Shown piece by piece: positions 35,726 to 45,435 of a stretch of DNA of 64,000 nucleotides; position 1 is the stretch's first letter; the number at the start of each line of letters is the position of its first letter. The notes below the pieces were generated by a model. It ran no database searches, was not told the origin of the DNA, and saw only the letters and a program-made list of their open reading frames with translations. Position numbers and translations under genes: made by a program. The stretch is from an uncultured Coriobacteriaceae bacterium. GTDB lineage: Bacteria; Actinomycetota; Coriobacteriia; Coriobacteriales; Coriobacteriaceae. Where the stretch lies: positions 1 to 64,000 of the forward strand of contig CALUIM010000012.1 in the NCBI GenBank assembly GCA_944320725.1, in the 5' to 3' direction.

Positions 35726-36616
35726 CTAAAACATCCCGCGCTCGTAGTGGTAGCTATTAGCCGGATGCTGGCAGAGCTGCCAGAATGCCACGGCAGAGGC
35801 AGCGGCTACGTTCAGCGAATCAACGCCGTTTGCCATAGGGATGCGCACGGCCACATCGGTCCCTTGAATCGTCTGCGCGCACAGGCCCTCGCCCTCGGTG
35901 CCCATAAGCAGCGCCAAGCGATCAAATGAGGCGAGCGCAGGGTCGTCGAGCGAGACCGAGTTGTCGGTAAGCGCCATGGCAGCGCAGGTGAAGCCCGCAT
36001 CATGCAAGGTTGCAAGGCCGTCGGAGGGCCACATGCGCGCGTTAGAGCCGATACGCGTCCACGGCACCTGAAAGACCGTGCCCATCGAAACGCGCACGGC
36101 GCGGCGATAGAGCGGGTCGCAGCAGGTGGGACTCACGAGCACGCCATCGACATTGAGCGCGGCAGCCGAACGAAAGATGGCGCCCACGTTGGTGTGGTCG
36201 ACGATGCCCTCGAGCACGCACACGCGCACCGGACGGCCCTGGGCACGGCGCGTCATCTCATCAAGAAAGCGGTCTGCCGGCGCAAGCTTGGGACGACGGC
36301 ACGCGCAGAGCGCACCGCGCGTGACCGAAAAGCCCGTGAGCGTCTCCATGAGGTCCATCGGCGCGATAAACGCAGGAACATGCTCGTCGAGTGTATCGAG
36401 CAAGGGCATCATCTGGTCGAGCCAGCGCTCACCCAACAGAAAACTGATGGGCTCCATACCACCAGCAAGCGCCCGCTCGATTACCTTGGCACTCTCGGCA
36501 ATAAAGATGCCTTTTTCTGGCTCGAGCACGCAGCGCAGCTCGCGCTCGGTAAGCCGGGCATACGCATCGAGCCGATCGTCATCGAGCGTCGTGATGCGAA
36601 TAATCGATGCTGCCAT
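35726..36616 (-). CDS. SpoU/TrmH family RNA 2'-O-methyltransferase
   Basis: A 296-residue protein with an N-terminal substrate-binding region (EKGIFIAESAKVIERAL) and a SPOUT knot domain. SpoU motif 1 is VDHTNVGAIFRSAAAL, motif 2 LLMGTEGEGL and motif 3 VRIPMANGVDSLNVAAASAV. Members methylate ribose in rRNA or tRNA (RlmB/TsnR/TrmH). The exact target is not clear from sequence. It lies 9 bp after the flavodoxin gene, probably in the thyA-folA operon. Confidence 0.9.
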   Translation of the reverse strand: MAASIIRITTLDDDRLDAYARLTERELRCVLEPEKGIFIAESAKVIERALAGGMEPISFLLGERWLDQMMPLLDTLDEHVPAFIAPMDLMETLTGFSVTRGALCACRRPKLAPADRFLDEMTRRAQGRPVRVCVLEGIVDHTNVGAIFRSAAALNVDGVLVSPTCCDPLYRRAVRVSMGTVFQVPWTRIGSNARMWPSDGLATLHDAGFTCAAMALTDNSVSLDDPALASFDRLALLMGTEGEGLCAQTIQGTDVAVRIPMANGVDSLNVAAASAVAFWQLCQHPANSYHYERGMF

Positions 36617-36625
36617 AGCCTGGCG

Positions 36626-37216
36626 TCAGCCCTTCTTCTTTCCGGCAACGCCTTTGGCCGTGTTCTTCACGAGCGTCCATAGACCGCCGCGGGGATGAGC
36701 CTCCTCATAGGCGCGGCGCTTCATGCGCTTCTCATAGTCGTCTTCGAGTATCTCGCCGTACTCGGTCTCAAGACGGCGATAGAAGTTGACGGCACCCTGG
36801 ATTTCCTCCTCGGTGGGATGGCCCTTGTTGACACCGCCTTTGAGCTTGAACGGACCCCAGGTGTCATACCCCGGACATCCATATGAGGTAAGCAAATCGG
36901 CCTGACACACCCGGCACAACCCATCGATGTCGCGCACGTACCATTTATCCTCACCGCCATACGTAAGCAGCGCAAACACCTTATCTCCGGGTTTCAGGGC
37001 AGCCTGCACCACGCGCTTGAGGTCGCGGTCGAACTGGCCGTAGTAGATGCCCGAAGCCACGCCGATGATGTGATACGCCGAGAGATCGGGCACCTCGTTT
37101 TTATCCAGTGTCGCCACATCGAGGGTGTCGACGTCGTCGAAGGTGCTCGCGATCGCCTCAACAAGCTTCAGCGTGTTGCCGTGATGCTTGGAGCGGTAAA
37201 GAATGATTGCTTTCAT
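36626..37216 (-). CDS. flavodoxin-domain protein
   Basis: A 196-residue protein with an N-terminal flavodoxin fold: MKAIILYRSKHHGNTLKLVEAI has the FMN phosphate-binding loop, followed by HIIGVASGIYYGQFDRDLKRVV and FALLTYGGED. Its C-terminal half (GYDTWGPFKLKGGVNKGHPTEEE) resembles flavodoxin-like proteins of anaerobes, and the end is basic (KNTAKGVAGKKKG). It probably carries electrons in an unknown reaction. The start overlaps the folA stop (ATGA). Confidence 0.85.
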   Translation of the reverse strand: MKAIILYRSKHHGNTLKLVEAIASTFDDVDTLDVATLDKNEVPDLSAYHIIGVASGIYYGQFDRDLKRVVQAALKPGDKVFALLTYGGEDKWYVRDIDGLCRVCQADLLTSYGCPGYDTWGPFKLKGGVNKGHPTEEEIQGAVNFYRRLETEYGEILEDDYEKRMKRRAYEEAHPRGGLWTLVKNTAKGVAGKKKG

Positions 37217-37752
37217 GCATCGTTCCTAACGTAGGTGACGAAGCTATAGGATACCCCTTCATCGCCCTCGCCGGGCGCAATTTCCAGCTGTTCGGTTGCC
37301 GTGGCAACACGCCATGCGGCAAGCTCATCCAAGTTGGGGAAAAACGTATCGGCCGGGCGCACGCAGTGGTTCTTCGTCACCACCGCACGCGTGCAGTACG
37401 GCAACAGCTGGCGATACACCTCTGCGCCGCCGATGACCCACGCCTCCTCATCGCCTGCAATCGCAGCAAGCGCATCGGGGATGGTATGCACGATCTCTGC
37501 GCCGTCTCGCTGAAACGACATGTCGCGCGTGAGCACGATGTTGCGGCGGTTCTTCAAGGGGCGCCCGCCGGGGAAGCTCTCGAGGGTCTTGCGCCCCATA
37601 ATGACGGTATGGCCCGAGGTGGTCTGTACAAAATGGCGCATATCGGCGCGGTTTGCCACGATCATGTCGCCGGCGCGCCCAATGCCCCAGTCATCGCATA
37701 CCGCGACGATGGCGGCAAGGTTTTTGAGGGGTGCGATCTCATTAGACGGCAA
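37213..37752 (-). CDS. folA: dihydrofolate reductase
   Basis: FolA reduces dihydrofolate to tetrahydrofolate with NADPH. The 179-residue protein has AAIVAVCDDWGIGRAGDMI, the NADPH motif GHTVIMGRKTLESFPGGRPLKNRRNIVLTR (read in parts, residues 47-76), AWVIGGAEVYRQLLPY and YSFVTYVR. The start overlaps the thyA end by 11 bp, so thymidylate synthesis and folate recycling are coupled, as in many bacteria. Confidence 0.95.
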   Translation of the reverse strand: MPSNEIAPLKNLAAIVAVCDDWGIGRAGDMIVANRADMRHFVQTTSGHTVIMGRKTLESFPGGRPLKNRRNIVLTRDMSFQRDGAEIVHTIPDALAAIAGDEEAWVIGGAEVYRQLLPYCTRAVVTKNHCVRPADTFFPNLDELAAWRVATATEQLEIAPGEGDEGVSYSFVTYVRNDA

Positions 37753-38590
37753 TGGGAATTCCTTTCACCTGGGGACCATGGCTGTAGTCCTCGACGATAA
37801 GGTCATCAGTTGTAAAATCGTAGAAGTTCGTGACCTCGGGGTTGAGCGACACCTTGGGCGCCGGGTACTGCGGACGCTCGATGAGTTCACGGATGATGGG
37901 CACATGACGGTCGTAGATGTGAGCATCGACGATGACATGCAAGAGCTCGCCGGCGATCATGCCCGTCGCCTGCGCGACCATCATGAGCAGGATTGCATAC
38001 TGGCATACGTTCCAGTTGTTCGCCGCGAGAATATCCTGGCTGCGCTGCATGAGGCACATGTTGAGCGTCGGCTTCTCGTCCCCCGCCTCGTGCGTCACGT
38101 TGTAGGTCACACTGTAGGCGCACGGATACAAATGCATCTCCGAGAGATCGGCGAACGTGTACATGTTCGTCATGATGCGACGCGAGTACGGCGTGTGGGT
38201 GAGGTCGTAGAGCACGCGATCCATCTGATCGAAGTCGCCTTCAGGATAGTGGCTTGTCTGGGCGATCTGATAACCGTACGCCTTGCCAATCGACCCCGTC
38301 TCATCGGCCCATTCATCCCAGATATGGCTGTTGAGATCGTGAATGTTGTTCGACTTCTTCTGATAGATCCACAAGATCTCGTCCATAGCGCTCTTCAACG
38401 CCGTGCGGCGAAGCGTGAGCGCCGGAAACTCCTCGCGAAGGTCGTAGTGTGCCGTCACGCCGAAGTTCTTGATGGTATATGCCGGCGTTCCATCCTCCCA
38501 GTGTGGGCGAACCTTCTCGCCTTCAGTTGTGGTCCCGTGGTCCAAGATGTCGCGGCACATCGTTACAAACTGCTGATCGGCTTTGCTCAT
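37742..38590 (-). CDS. thyA: thymidylate synthase (ThyA, divergent active-site context)
   Basis: ThyA converts dUMP to dTMP using methylene-tetrahydrofolate. The 282-residue protein has ALKSAMDEILWIYQKKSNNIHDL, IGKAYGYQ, TPYSRRIMTNMY, the catalytic Cys157 in HLYPCAYSVTYNV, MQRSQDILAANNWNVCQYA and HIYDRHVPIIREL. The usual LPPCH is YPCA here, so His after Cys is replaced by Ala; this variant appears in part of the Gram-positive ThyA family. AAGGGACG precedes the ATG. It is upstream of folA. Confidence 0.93.
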   Translation of the reverse strand: MSKADQQFVTMCRDILDHGTTTEGEKVRPHWEDGTPAYTIKNFGVTAHYDLREEFPALTLRRTALKSAMDEILWIYQKKSNNIHDLNSHIWDEWADETGSIGKAYGYQIAQTSHYPEGDFDQMDRVLYDLTHTPYSRRIMTNMYTFADLSEMHLYPCAYSVTYNVTHEAGDEKPTLNMCLMQRSQDILAANNWNVCQYAILLMMVAQATGMIAGELLHVIVDAHIYDRHVPIIRELIERPQYPAPKVSLNPEVTNFYDFTTDDLIVEDYSHGPQVKGIPIAV

Positions 38591-38665
38591 AACACGTCCC
38601 TTATCGAAGCGTCCCTACATACGGATAAATCTTATTGTACCCGTATGCGACAGCGCGCGTGTGAG

Positions 38666-40168
38666 CTAGAAGCGCTTGTTGCCCTTCATCTGCTGCTCCA
38701 TAGCGCGCAGCATATCCATATCGGAACCACCGGCGCCGCCAAACGGGTTCGCACCACCCATGCCGGGCATACCACCCATCATGTTGCCGAGGTTACCCAT
38801 GCCAGGCATTGCCGTGCGGCCGCGCTTGCCCTTCTTGCCCTTCTTGCCTTTTTTACCCTTGGCCTGTTGCTGCTGGTTCGCCATGGAACGCATGCGCCCC
38901 ATCATCTTGTTCATCTCGCCCCACTGCTTCATAAGGGTGTTGACCTCACTGGGCGAGGTGCCGGATCCCTTGGCAATACGCGCGCGGCGCTGCCCGTTGA
39001 TGATAGAGGGCTTCAGACGCTCGGCTGAGGTCATGGACTGGATGATGGCGACGTTTTTATCGAAGATCGAATCGTCCATATTGCCGCCCAGCTGATTGAG
39101 CATGCGCTGACCACCGGGGAGCATGCCGAGGATCTTTTTCATGCCGCCCATCTTTTTCACGGCGCGCATCTGCTCGAGCATATCGTTCATGGTGAAGCCG
39201 TCGCGCAGCATCCGCTCGGCAGCCTCGATCTGCTCGGCATCGGCCATCTCCTGGGCCTTCTCGATGATGCCCACGACATCGCCCATGCCGAGAATGCGCT
39301 TGGCCATGCGATCGGGGTGGAACACCTCGAGCGAGTCGGGCTTCTCGCCCATCGAGACAAACTTGATGGGCTTACCGGTTACGGCACGAACGGACAGAGC
39401 GCCACCACCGCGAGCGTCGCCGTCGAGCTTCGAGATGATCACGCCGTCAAAATCCGTGCGCTCGGCAAACGTCGAGACCACGTTCACGATATCCTGACCG
39501 GTCATGGCATCGACAACCATGAGGACCTGATCGGGCTTCACGGCGCGCTTGATGTCGACGGCCTCCTGCATCATCTGCTCGTCGATCTGGAGGCGTCCCG
39601 CGGTATCGACGATTACGACGTCGCGCATATGGTCGACCGCCTCGCGAATGGCACCCTGCGCGATCTCGACCGGGTGCGCGCCGTCGCCACGGAAAACCGG
39701 TACGCCAATCTCGCCACCGAGCGTGGCGAGCTGGTCGGCGGCGGCGGGACGATACACGTCGCACGCGGCGAGCAAGGGGCTCTTGCCCTGCTTCTTCAGC
39801 AAATAAGCAAGCTTGACGGCAGCGGTGGTCTTACCGGAGCCCTGCAGGCCCACAAGCATGATCACATTGGGGATGCGGTTGGAGAGCACAAGCTTGCTCT
39901 CCGTAGAGCCAAGGAGCTCGACGAGCTCGTCAAGCACGATCTTCACGACGTTTTGCGCCGGGGTAAGCGAATCCATAACCTCGGCGGTCATGCAGCGCTC
40001 GCGCGTCTTGGCAACGAAGTCGCGTACCACCTTAAAGTTGACGTCTGCCTCAAGCAGCGCCATGCGAATCTCACGCATCGCGCTCGAGATATCGGCCTCG
40101 GTGAGCTTGCCTTTGCCGCGCAAGCGATCAAACGTGTCGTTCAGACGATCAGACAATGAGTTGAACAT
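38666..40168 (-). CDS. ffh: signal recognition particle protein Ffh
   Basis: Ffh is the SRP54 GTPase that binds signal sequences and SRP RNA. The 500-residue protein has the N domain (1-85), the G domain with GLQGSGKTT (107-115), DVYRPAAADQL, VDTAGRLQID and KLDGDARGG, and a Met-rich M domain. The C-terminal tail is Lys/Gly-rich and then Met/Gly-rich (GKKGKKGKKGKRG, then GGMPGMGG). GAGGAG precedes the ATG. It follows ftsY; no ylxM gene lies between them. Confidence 0.97.
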   Translation of the reverse strand: MFNSLSDRLNDTFDRLRGKGKLTEADISSAMREIRMALLEADVNFKVVRDFVAKTRERCMTAEVMDSLTPAQNVVKIVLDELVELLGSTESKLVLSNRIPNVIMLVGLQGSGKTTAAVKLAYLLKKQGKSPLLAACDVYRPAAADQLATLGGEIGVPVFRGDGAHPVEIAQGAIREAVDHMRDVVIVDTAGRLQIDEQMMQEAVDIKRAVKPDQVLMVVDAMTGQDIVNVVSTFAERTDFDGVIISKLDGDARGGGALSVRAVTGKPIKFVSMGEKPDSLEVFHPDRMAKRILGMGDVVGIIEKAQEMADAEQIEAAERMLRDGFTMNDMLEQMRAVKKMGGMKKILGMLPGGQRMLNQLGGNMDDSIFDKNVAIIQSMTSAERLKPSIINGQRRARIAKGSGTSPSEVNTLMKQWGEMNKMMGRMRSMANQQQQAKGKKGKKGKKGKRGRTAMPGMGNLGNMMGGMPGMGGANPFGGAGGSDMDMLRAMEQQMKGNKRF

Positions 40169-40243
40169 AATCGACTCCTCGGTTCAATATCGAGCGAGCA
40201 GCATGGGGCGCAGGCACCGGCGCTCGCAGCGCATGCAGATGCG

Positions 40244-41155
40244 TTACTCCCCCACCAATGCTCGGCAGAAATCATGTGCGTCGAATGCCTGCAGGTCCTC
40301 GATGCGCTCGCCCACGCCCACGCGCAAAATGGGCAGGGAGAGCTTCGAGGCGACCGCCATGGCGATACCGCCCTTCGCGGTGCCATCGAGCTTGGTCATG
40401 ATAACGCCGTCGAGCCCGAGCGCGTCGTTGAACTCCTGCGCCTGCACAAGGCCGTTTTGGCCGGTCGCCGCGTCGATCACAAGCACCACGTATACGGGCA
40501 TGGGACCCGCTTGCATCTTCTCGGCGCGCTTGCGCGTCACGTTGACCACCTTAGCAAGCTCGCGCATGAGCTCGGGGCTTGTGTGCAGACGACCAGCGGT
40601 ATCGATAAGCACCAAATCGGCACCCTCGGCATCCGCGCGATCGAGCACGTCGTAGCACACGCTCGCTGGGTCCGCACCGCGATCGCGCTTCACCACAGGC
40701 ACACCGGCCCGCTCGCCCCATACATCGAGCTGCTCGATCGCCGCTGCACGGAACGTATCGGCCGAACCAATGACGACCTTCTTGCCTGCCTCGTGTGCTG
40801 AGCTTGCAATCTTGCCCACCGTGGTGGTCTTGCCCGCGCCGTTGATACCCACGAACAACACGCACGACGGCGTCTCGGTAAACGGATCGTGCTTTGGCGC
40901 GATGAAGTTCTCGGCCAGGCGGTCGGCAAGTGCGCCGCGCAGTTGGCGCGCAGTCGTCAAGTTCTTGCGCGCCGCAAGCTCACGCAAATCGTCGGTGACA
41001 TCCATGGCGATGTCGGCGCCCATGTCGCCCATGACGAGCGTGTCCTCCAGATCCTCCCAGAACTCCTCGGTCACCTCGCCGCCGAAGTAGAAGATCTCAT
41101 TCAGGGCCTCGCGGCTTCGCTCAAGTCCGCGTGAGAGCGCGTCAAACAGTCCCAT
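40244..41155 (-). CDS. ftsY: signal recognition particle receptor FtsY
   Basis: FtsY is the SRP receptor GTPase at the membrane. The 303-residue protein lacks a long acidic A domain and starts with a short amphipathic MGLFDALSRGLERSREAL, then the N domain. The G domain has GINGAGKTTT (103-112), SADTFRAAAIEQL, LIDTAGRLHTSPELM, KLDGTAKGG and LRVGVGERIEDLQAF. It lies 1 bp after the smc stop, so smc-ftsY-ffh are expressed together. Confidence 0.96.
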   Translation of the reverse strand: MGLFDALSRGLERSREALNEIFYFGGEVTEEFWEDLEDTLVMGDMGADIAMDVTDDLRELAARKNLTTARQLRGALADRLAENFIAPKHDPFTETPSCVLFVGINGAGKTTTVGKIASSAHEAGKKVVIGSADTFRAAAIEQLDVWGERAGVPVVKRDRGADPASVCYDVLDRADAEGADLVLIDTAGRLHTSPELMRELAKVVNVTRKRAEKMQAGPMPVYVVLVIDAATGQNGLVQAQEFNDALGLDGVIMTKLDGTAKGGIAMAVASKLSLPILRVGVGERIEDLQAFDAHDFCRALVGE

Positions 41156-44100
41156 TTATGCATCAACCACCTTTCCGGTTGCGCGATCGAGCCGCTGGCT
41201 CACCACGCGGCTCACGCCGTCCGCCTGCATCGAAACGCCGTAGAGCACATCGGCGTCCTCCATCGTGCGGCGCTGGTGCGACACCACGAGCAGCTGCGTC
41301 TGCTTGCGCAGCACGTCAATCGCATCGAGAAGCTTGGACAGATTCGAATCGTCGAGGGCGGCCTCGACCTCGTCGAGCACGTAGAACGGCACCGTGCGGG
41401 TGCGATAGACGGCGAACAGCAGCGCGAGCGCCGTAAGCGATTTCTCGCCACCGCTCATGAGCGTCATCTTGGCAATGCGCTTGCCGCGGGGCTGGGCCAC
41501 AACCTCGATTCCCGTCTCGGCGGGATGCTCGGGGTCGGTCATCTCGAGATGCGCGTTGCCACCCGGGAACAGCACCGAGAAGACCTCGCGGAAGTTCTCG
41601 TCTACCTTTTCGAACGTCATGAGGAACGCGCGGCGCATCTTGCGGTCGATGGCCGAGGTGATCTTGGTGAGCGCGCGGCGGGCGGCCTCGAGGTCGGCAA
41701 GCTGCTCGGCGATGTAATCGGCGCGCTCGCGAAGACGCTCGTACTCCTCCATGGCCACCTGGTTCACAGGACCCAGGTTGTTGATCTTGGTCACGAGCTC
41801 ATTGAGCTCGCGGCGAGCAGCATCGCGGTCATCGGGCGCCGGAAGCGTCAGGGCGTCCTCGAGCACCGTCTTGCCGTCTGCCGTAATAGCCTTGATGGCG
41901 TTTTCCACCTGGACCTCGAGCTTACCACGCTCGACCTTGAGATCGCCCTGCGCCGATGTTGCCGCGTCGAGCTCGCGCTTCGCCGCAGCGACCTCGCCCT
42001 TGGCGTCTTCGATCGTCTTCTTGAGCGAGGCGGAATCGGCTTCCTCAAGCGACGCTTGATCGCGCAGGCGGGCCGCCCAATCCATAGCGCGCTGAGACAG
42101 TGCGAGGTACCGATCGTGCAACGGGTCGACGCGCAGGCGGAGCACCTCGAGCGAGCGCGCGGCCTGGCGCGTCGCGCGAATGCGGCGGTCGATGCCCTCA
42201 AGGCGGTGCTCAAGCTCGGGCACGCGCGCAGATAGGCTCTTCGTGCGTTCCTGCGCCTGTGCGCGGCGCACCTTTGCGTCGCCGAGCCTGCCAGCGGCAT
42301 CGGCATCATCGCGGCGCACCCGGTCGAGCTCATCAGACAGATCGGCAATCTGCTGGGCAAGCTCGCCGGCACGAGCGCGATCCTCATCACGGGTACGAGA
42401 AAGCTCGTCGACCTGCGGTGCGGCGGCGCGCACCTGCTCGGCGGCTTCGCTGCGGCGGCGTTCGACCTGCTGTTGTTCGGCAAGCGACGTGGAAAGGGCC
42501 TGCTCCAAACGACCAATCTCGGCAAGCAGTGAACGCTTCTCGCCCTCGAGGCGCGCGATCTCACCGGCAAGGCGGCTCTCCCGGGCGCGCGCGGCGGCAA
42601 GCGCCTCCTCGGCCTCGCCAACGGCCTCGCGGGCATGATCGAATACGTGCGAAAGATCGGGCGTGAGATCGGCGAGCTCGCGAATGCGGCGCTTGCGCTC
42701 AAGTGCGCCCGATGCGGCATCGGAGGCGGTGCCCACACGCACGACGCCACCGTCACGCACCCGCGCGCCGTCTGGCGTCACATAGAGCACGCCATCGACC
42801 ACCGGGGCGGCCAGCGCCTCGGCGAGGGACGCAACCACATAGATATGGCCGAGCATCGCGGCAACCGCTCCCTCGTAGCCCGGAGCAACCGAGAGGCGAT
42901 CGATCAGGCGGTAGCCAGGAGCACCTGCAACGGGCGCGCCGCCGGCAACCTCACGGGAAACAAGCAGCGCGTCGCCCGACAGCGACGTCTGCGTAAGGGC
43001 GTATGACCCTGCGCGCTCAAGGGCGTCCCCGTCACTCATGACGAGCGCGTCAATATCGCCTGCGAGCAGCGCCTCGACAAGCGACTCGAGCTCCTGCGGC
43101 GCCTCGATGGCATCGCCCAGGCGACCCGCAACGCCGCCCTCATGCTCGGCGTGAATACGTGCAACGAGCGGAGACGCATCGCCCGCGCGCTCGTCAAGCC
43201 GCTTCAAGCTCGCAAGCTCAGACGAAACCTCATCCAAATGGCGACGTGCCTCAGATTCACGGGAACGACGGTCATCGAGCGCGCGCGTGGCGACCTCGAT
43301 CGACTCGCGCGCCGCCTCCTGCGACGCCCTCGTCTCCTCAAGCTGTGCCTCGAGCTCCTCGGCACGGCCGCGCCGGCTTTCAAGCGACGCCGTGACCTCC
43401 TCGATGCCAGCTTCAATCTGTTCGAGACGCGAAGCATACATGGAGTCCTCGAGCTCGGTATTCGAAAGCGACTCTTTGATGCGCGCGAGCTTGAGCGACG
43501 CATCGTCGGCAGCACGCTGTGCCTCACGCTGTTCGCGGTTGAGCTGCGAGATCTGCTCGTCGAGATCCACACGGCGCGCATGCAGCTCATCGGCTGCGGG
43601 CGAAAGCTCGGCAACATCGGCCTCGGCAAGATCGAACGCCGCCTTCGCCTCGTCCAGTTGGCGCCTGGCGTCCTCGAGCTCCTCGGTCACGCGACGCCGC
43701 TGGTGCTCGGAACCGGAAAGCGTGCCGCGCATCTCGGAGAGGCGGGTGACCATGTTATGGCCCTTTTCCTCCAGCAGGCGCATATCGGACCCAATGCGGC
43801 CCACGATATCCTGCATGTGTCGGCGCTGCTCGCCCAAATCTCCTACAAACAGGCCTTTCTCCTCGAGCATGACCTGTAGCTTCTCGAGCTCGCGCTCCTT
43901 CTCGGACATGCGGTAGCGCGCAAGCTCCACGCTCGCCGCGTTCTCCTTGGCGCGCGACTCGAGCTCGCCCCACGCCGCCTGCAGGCTTCGCAGCTCATCG
44001 ACGGCAAGAATCTGGGTAAGTTCGTTAGCGCGCTCGGAAAGCTCCTTGTAACGGCGCGCACGATCAACCTGACGCTCAAGCGGACGCAGCTGGCGCGTAA

Positions 44101-44692
44101 TCTCGCGCGAGATATCTCGTGCACGCGTAAGATGCTCGTCCATCGAGCGAATCTTGCGCGCAGCGCGCTCCTTGCGGCGCTTGTGCTTGGAAATACCGGC
44201 AGCTTCCTCGATGAGCGCGCGGCGCTCCTCGGGGCGGCTCTGAAGGATGGAGTCGAGCTTTCCCTGGCTGATGATGGAATGGGTATCCTTGCCAAGCCCG
44301 GAATCGTGCAGGATGTCCTGGATGTCCATGAGACGGCACGGACTCTGGTTGATGAGGTACTCGCTCTCGCCCGAGCGATACATGCGCCGCGTGATGGCAA
44401 CCTCGTCGAAATCGACCGGCAGCACGTGGTCGGCGTTGTCGAGTACGAGTGTAACCTCGGCAACGCTCACCGGCTTGCGGGCAGACGACCCCGAGAAGAT
44501 GACGTCTTCCATCGCCTGGCCGCGCAGCTGCTTGGCGCTCTGCTCTCCCAAAACCCAAAGAATGGCGTCGGAGATATTCGACTTACCCGAACCGTTGGGA
44601 CCCACGATGACGGTGAGTCCAGGCTCGAACGTCATGTGAGCGCGGTCGGCAAACGATTTGAATCCCTTGAGCGTGAGCGACTTAAGATACAC
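41156..44692 (-). CDS. smc: chromosome segregation ATPase SMC
   Basis: SMC forms the bacterial condensin that organises and segregates chromosomes. The 1178-residue protein has Walker A GPNGSGKSNI (31-40), the Q-loop region, two long coiled coils (about 170-500 and 680-1010), a hinge near 510-660 (GRLGDAIEAPQELESL to GVLYVTPDGARVRDGG) and the C-terminal signature LMSGGEKSLTALALL with Walker B FYVLDEVEAALDDSN. ScpA/ScpB genes are not in the window. Confidence 0.97.
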   Translation of the reverse strand: MYLKSLTLKGFKSFADRAHMTFEPGLTVIVGPNGSGKSNISDAILWVLGEQSAKQLRGQAMEDVIFSGSSARKPVSVAEVTLVLDNADHVLPVDFDEVAITRRMYRSGESEYLINQSPCRLMDIQDILHDSGLGKDTHSIISQGKLDSILQSRPEERRALIEEAAGISKHKRRKERAARKIRSMDEHLTRARDISREITRQLRPLERQVDRARRYKELSERANELTQILAVDELRSLQAAWGELESRAKENAASVELARYRMSEKERELEKLQVMLEEKGLFVGDLGEQRRHMQDIVGRIGSDMRLLEEKGHNMVTRLSEMRGTLSGSEHQRRRVTEELEDARRQLDEAKAAFDLAEADVAELSPAADELHARRVDLDEQISQLNREQREAQRAADDASLKLARIKESLSNTELEDSMYASRLEQIEAGIEEVTASLESRRGRAEELEAQLEETRASQEAARESIEVATRALDDRRSRESEARRHLDEVSSELASLKRLDERAGDASPLVARIHAEHEGGVAGRLGDAIEAPQELESLVEALLAGDIDALVMSDGDALERAGSYALTQTSLSGDALLVSREVAGGAPVAGAPGYRLIDRLSVAPGYEGAVAAMLGHIYVVASLAEALAAPVVDGVLYVTPDGARVRDGGVVRVGTASDAASGALERKRRIRELADLTPDLSHVFDHAREAVGEAEEALAAARARESRLAGEIARLEGEKRSLLAEIGRLEQALSTSLAEQQQVERRRSEAAEQVRAAAPQVDELSRTRDEDRARAGELAQQIADLSDELDRVRRDDADAAGRLGDAKVRRAQAQERTKSLSARVPELEHRLEGIDRRIRATRQAARSLEVLRLRVDPLHDRYLALSQRAMDWAARLRDQASLEEADSASLKKTIEDAKGEVAAAKRELDAATSAQGDLKVERGKLEVQVENAIKAITADGKTVLEDALTLPAPDDRDAARRELNELVTKINNLGPVNQVAMEEYERLRERADYIAEQLADLEAARRALTKITSAIDRKMRRAFLMTFEKVDENFREVFSVLFPGGNAHLEMTDPEHPAETGIEVVAQPRGKRIAKMTLMSGGEKSLTALALLFAVYRTRTVPFYVLDEVEAALDDSNLSKLLDAIDVLRKQTQLLVVSHQRRTMEDADVLYGVSMQADGVSRVVSQRLDRATGKVVDA

Positions 44693-44702
44693 GATGCCTC
44701 GC

Positions 44703-45428
44703 TTACTTGCGTTTTTGCTGCGTTATCACGCCATCTTTGGTGTAGCCCAGACGCTCGAGCGCGTCGCGCGCGGCAGCAGCCTCGGCCTCCTTCTTAGAAG
44801 ATCCACTCCCCTTGCCCTGACGCGCGCCACCCACCAGCACCACGGCGGTGAAGATAGGATCGTGAGCAGGACCGGCGGTATCGATCACCTTGTACGCGGG
44901 CGGCTCGCCGCCATCTCCTTGCACGCATTCCTGAAGGTACGACTTCGGGTTATCGGGGTGCTCGGCACGATCTGCCGCAAGGTGCGGACGCAGGGTGCGG
45001 ATGATGAAGGCCTCGGCGGGAGCGCGACCGCCATCGAGAAACATCGCGCCTACCAGGGCTTCGTACACGTTCTCAAGCGCGGAGTGCAGGCCACGGGCAC
45101 CCGTTCCCGTCTCGGAGGCACCGAACATGATGCACTCACCCAGCCCGAGCTCGCTACCAACATCGGATAGCGTTGCCCCGGCAACAAGGGAGACCTTAAG
45201 GCGCGTAAGCTTGCCCTCGTCGAACTCCGGATAGGCGTCGAACAGCACATTCGCCACGATGGCACCCAAAATGGAATCGCCGAGAAACTCCAGGCGCTCA
45301 TACGATGCCCACACCGGCTCGCCCTCCACCGCGGAAGGGTGCGTGAGTGCGCTTCGCAACAGCTTCTTATCTTGGAACTCGTAGCCGCAGATTTCCTCCG
45401 CACGCTCGAGCTTGCTCGATACAGGCAC
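44703..45428 (-). CDS. rnc: ribonuclease III
   Basis: RNase III cleaves double-stranded RNA, including rRNA precursors. The 241-residue protein has the nuclease signature YERLEFLGDSILGAIVA with catalytic acids, ENVYEALVGAMFLDGG, and a C-terminal double-strand RNA-binding domain (PKSYLQECVQGDG to GSGSSKKEAEAAAARDAL). GTG at 45428 is the likely start, 7 bp after the acpP stop; AGGAGG lies in the acpP end. The open frame runs on through acpP antiparallel codons without homology. It is 10 bp before smc. Confidence 0.94.
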   Translation of the reverse strand: MPVSSKLERAEEICGYEFQDKKLLRSALTHPSAVEGEPVWASYERLEFLGDSILGAIVANVLFDAYPEFDEGKLTRLKVSLVAGATLSDVGSELGLGECIMFGASETGTGARGLHSALENVYEALVGAMFLDGGRAPAEAFIIRTLRPHLAADRAEHPDNPKSYLQECVQGDGGEPPAYKVIDTAGPAHDPIFTAVVLVGGARQGKGSGSSKKEAEAAAARDALERLGYTKDGVITQQKRK

Positions 45429-45435
45429 GGGTGGC

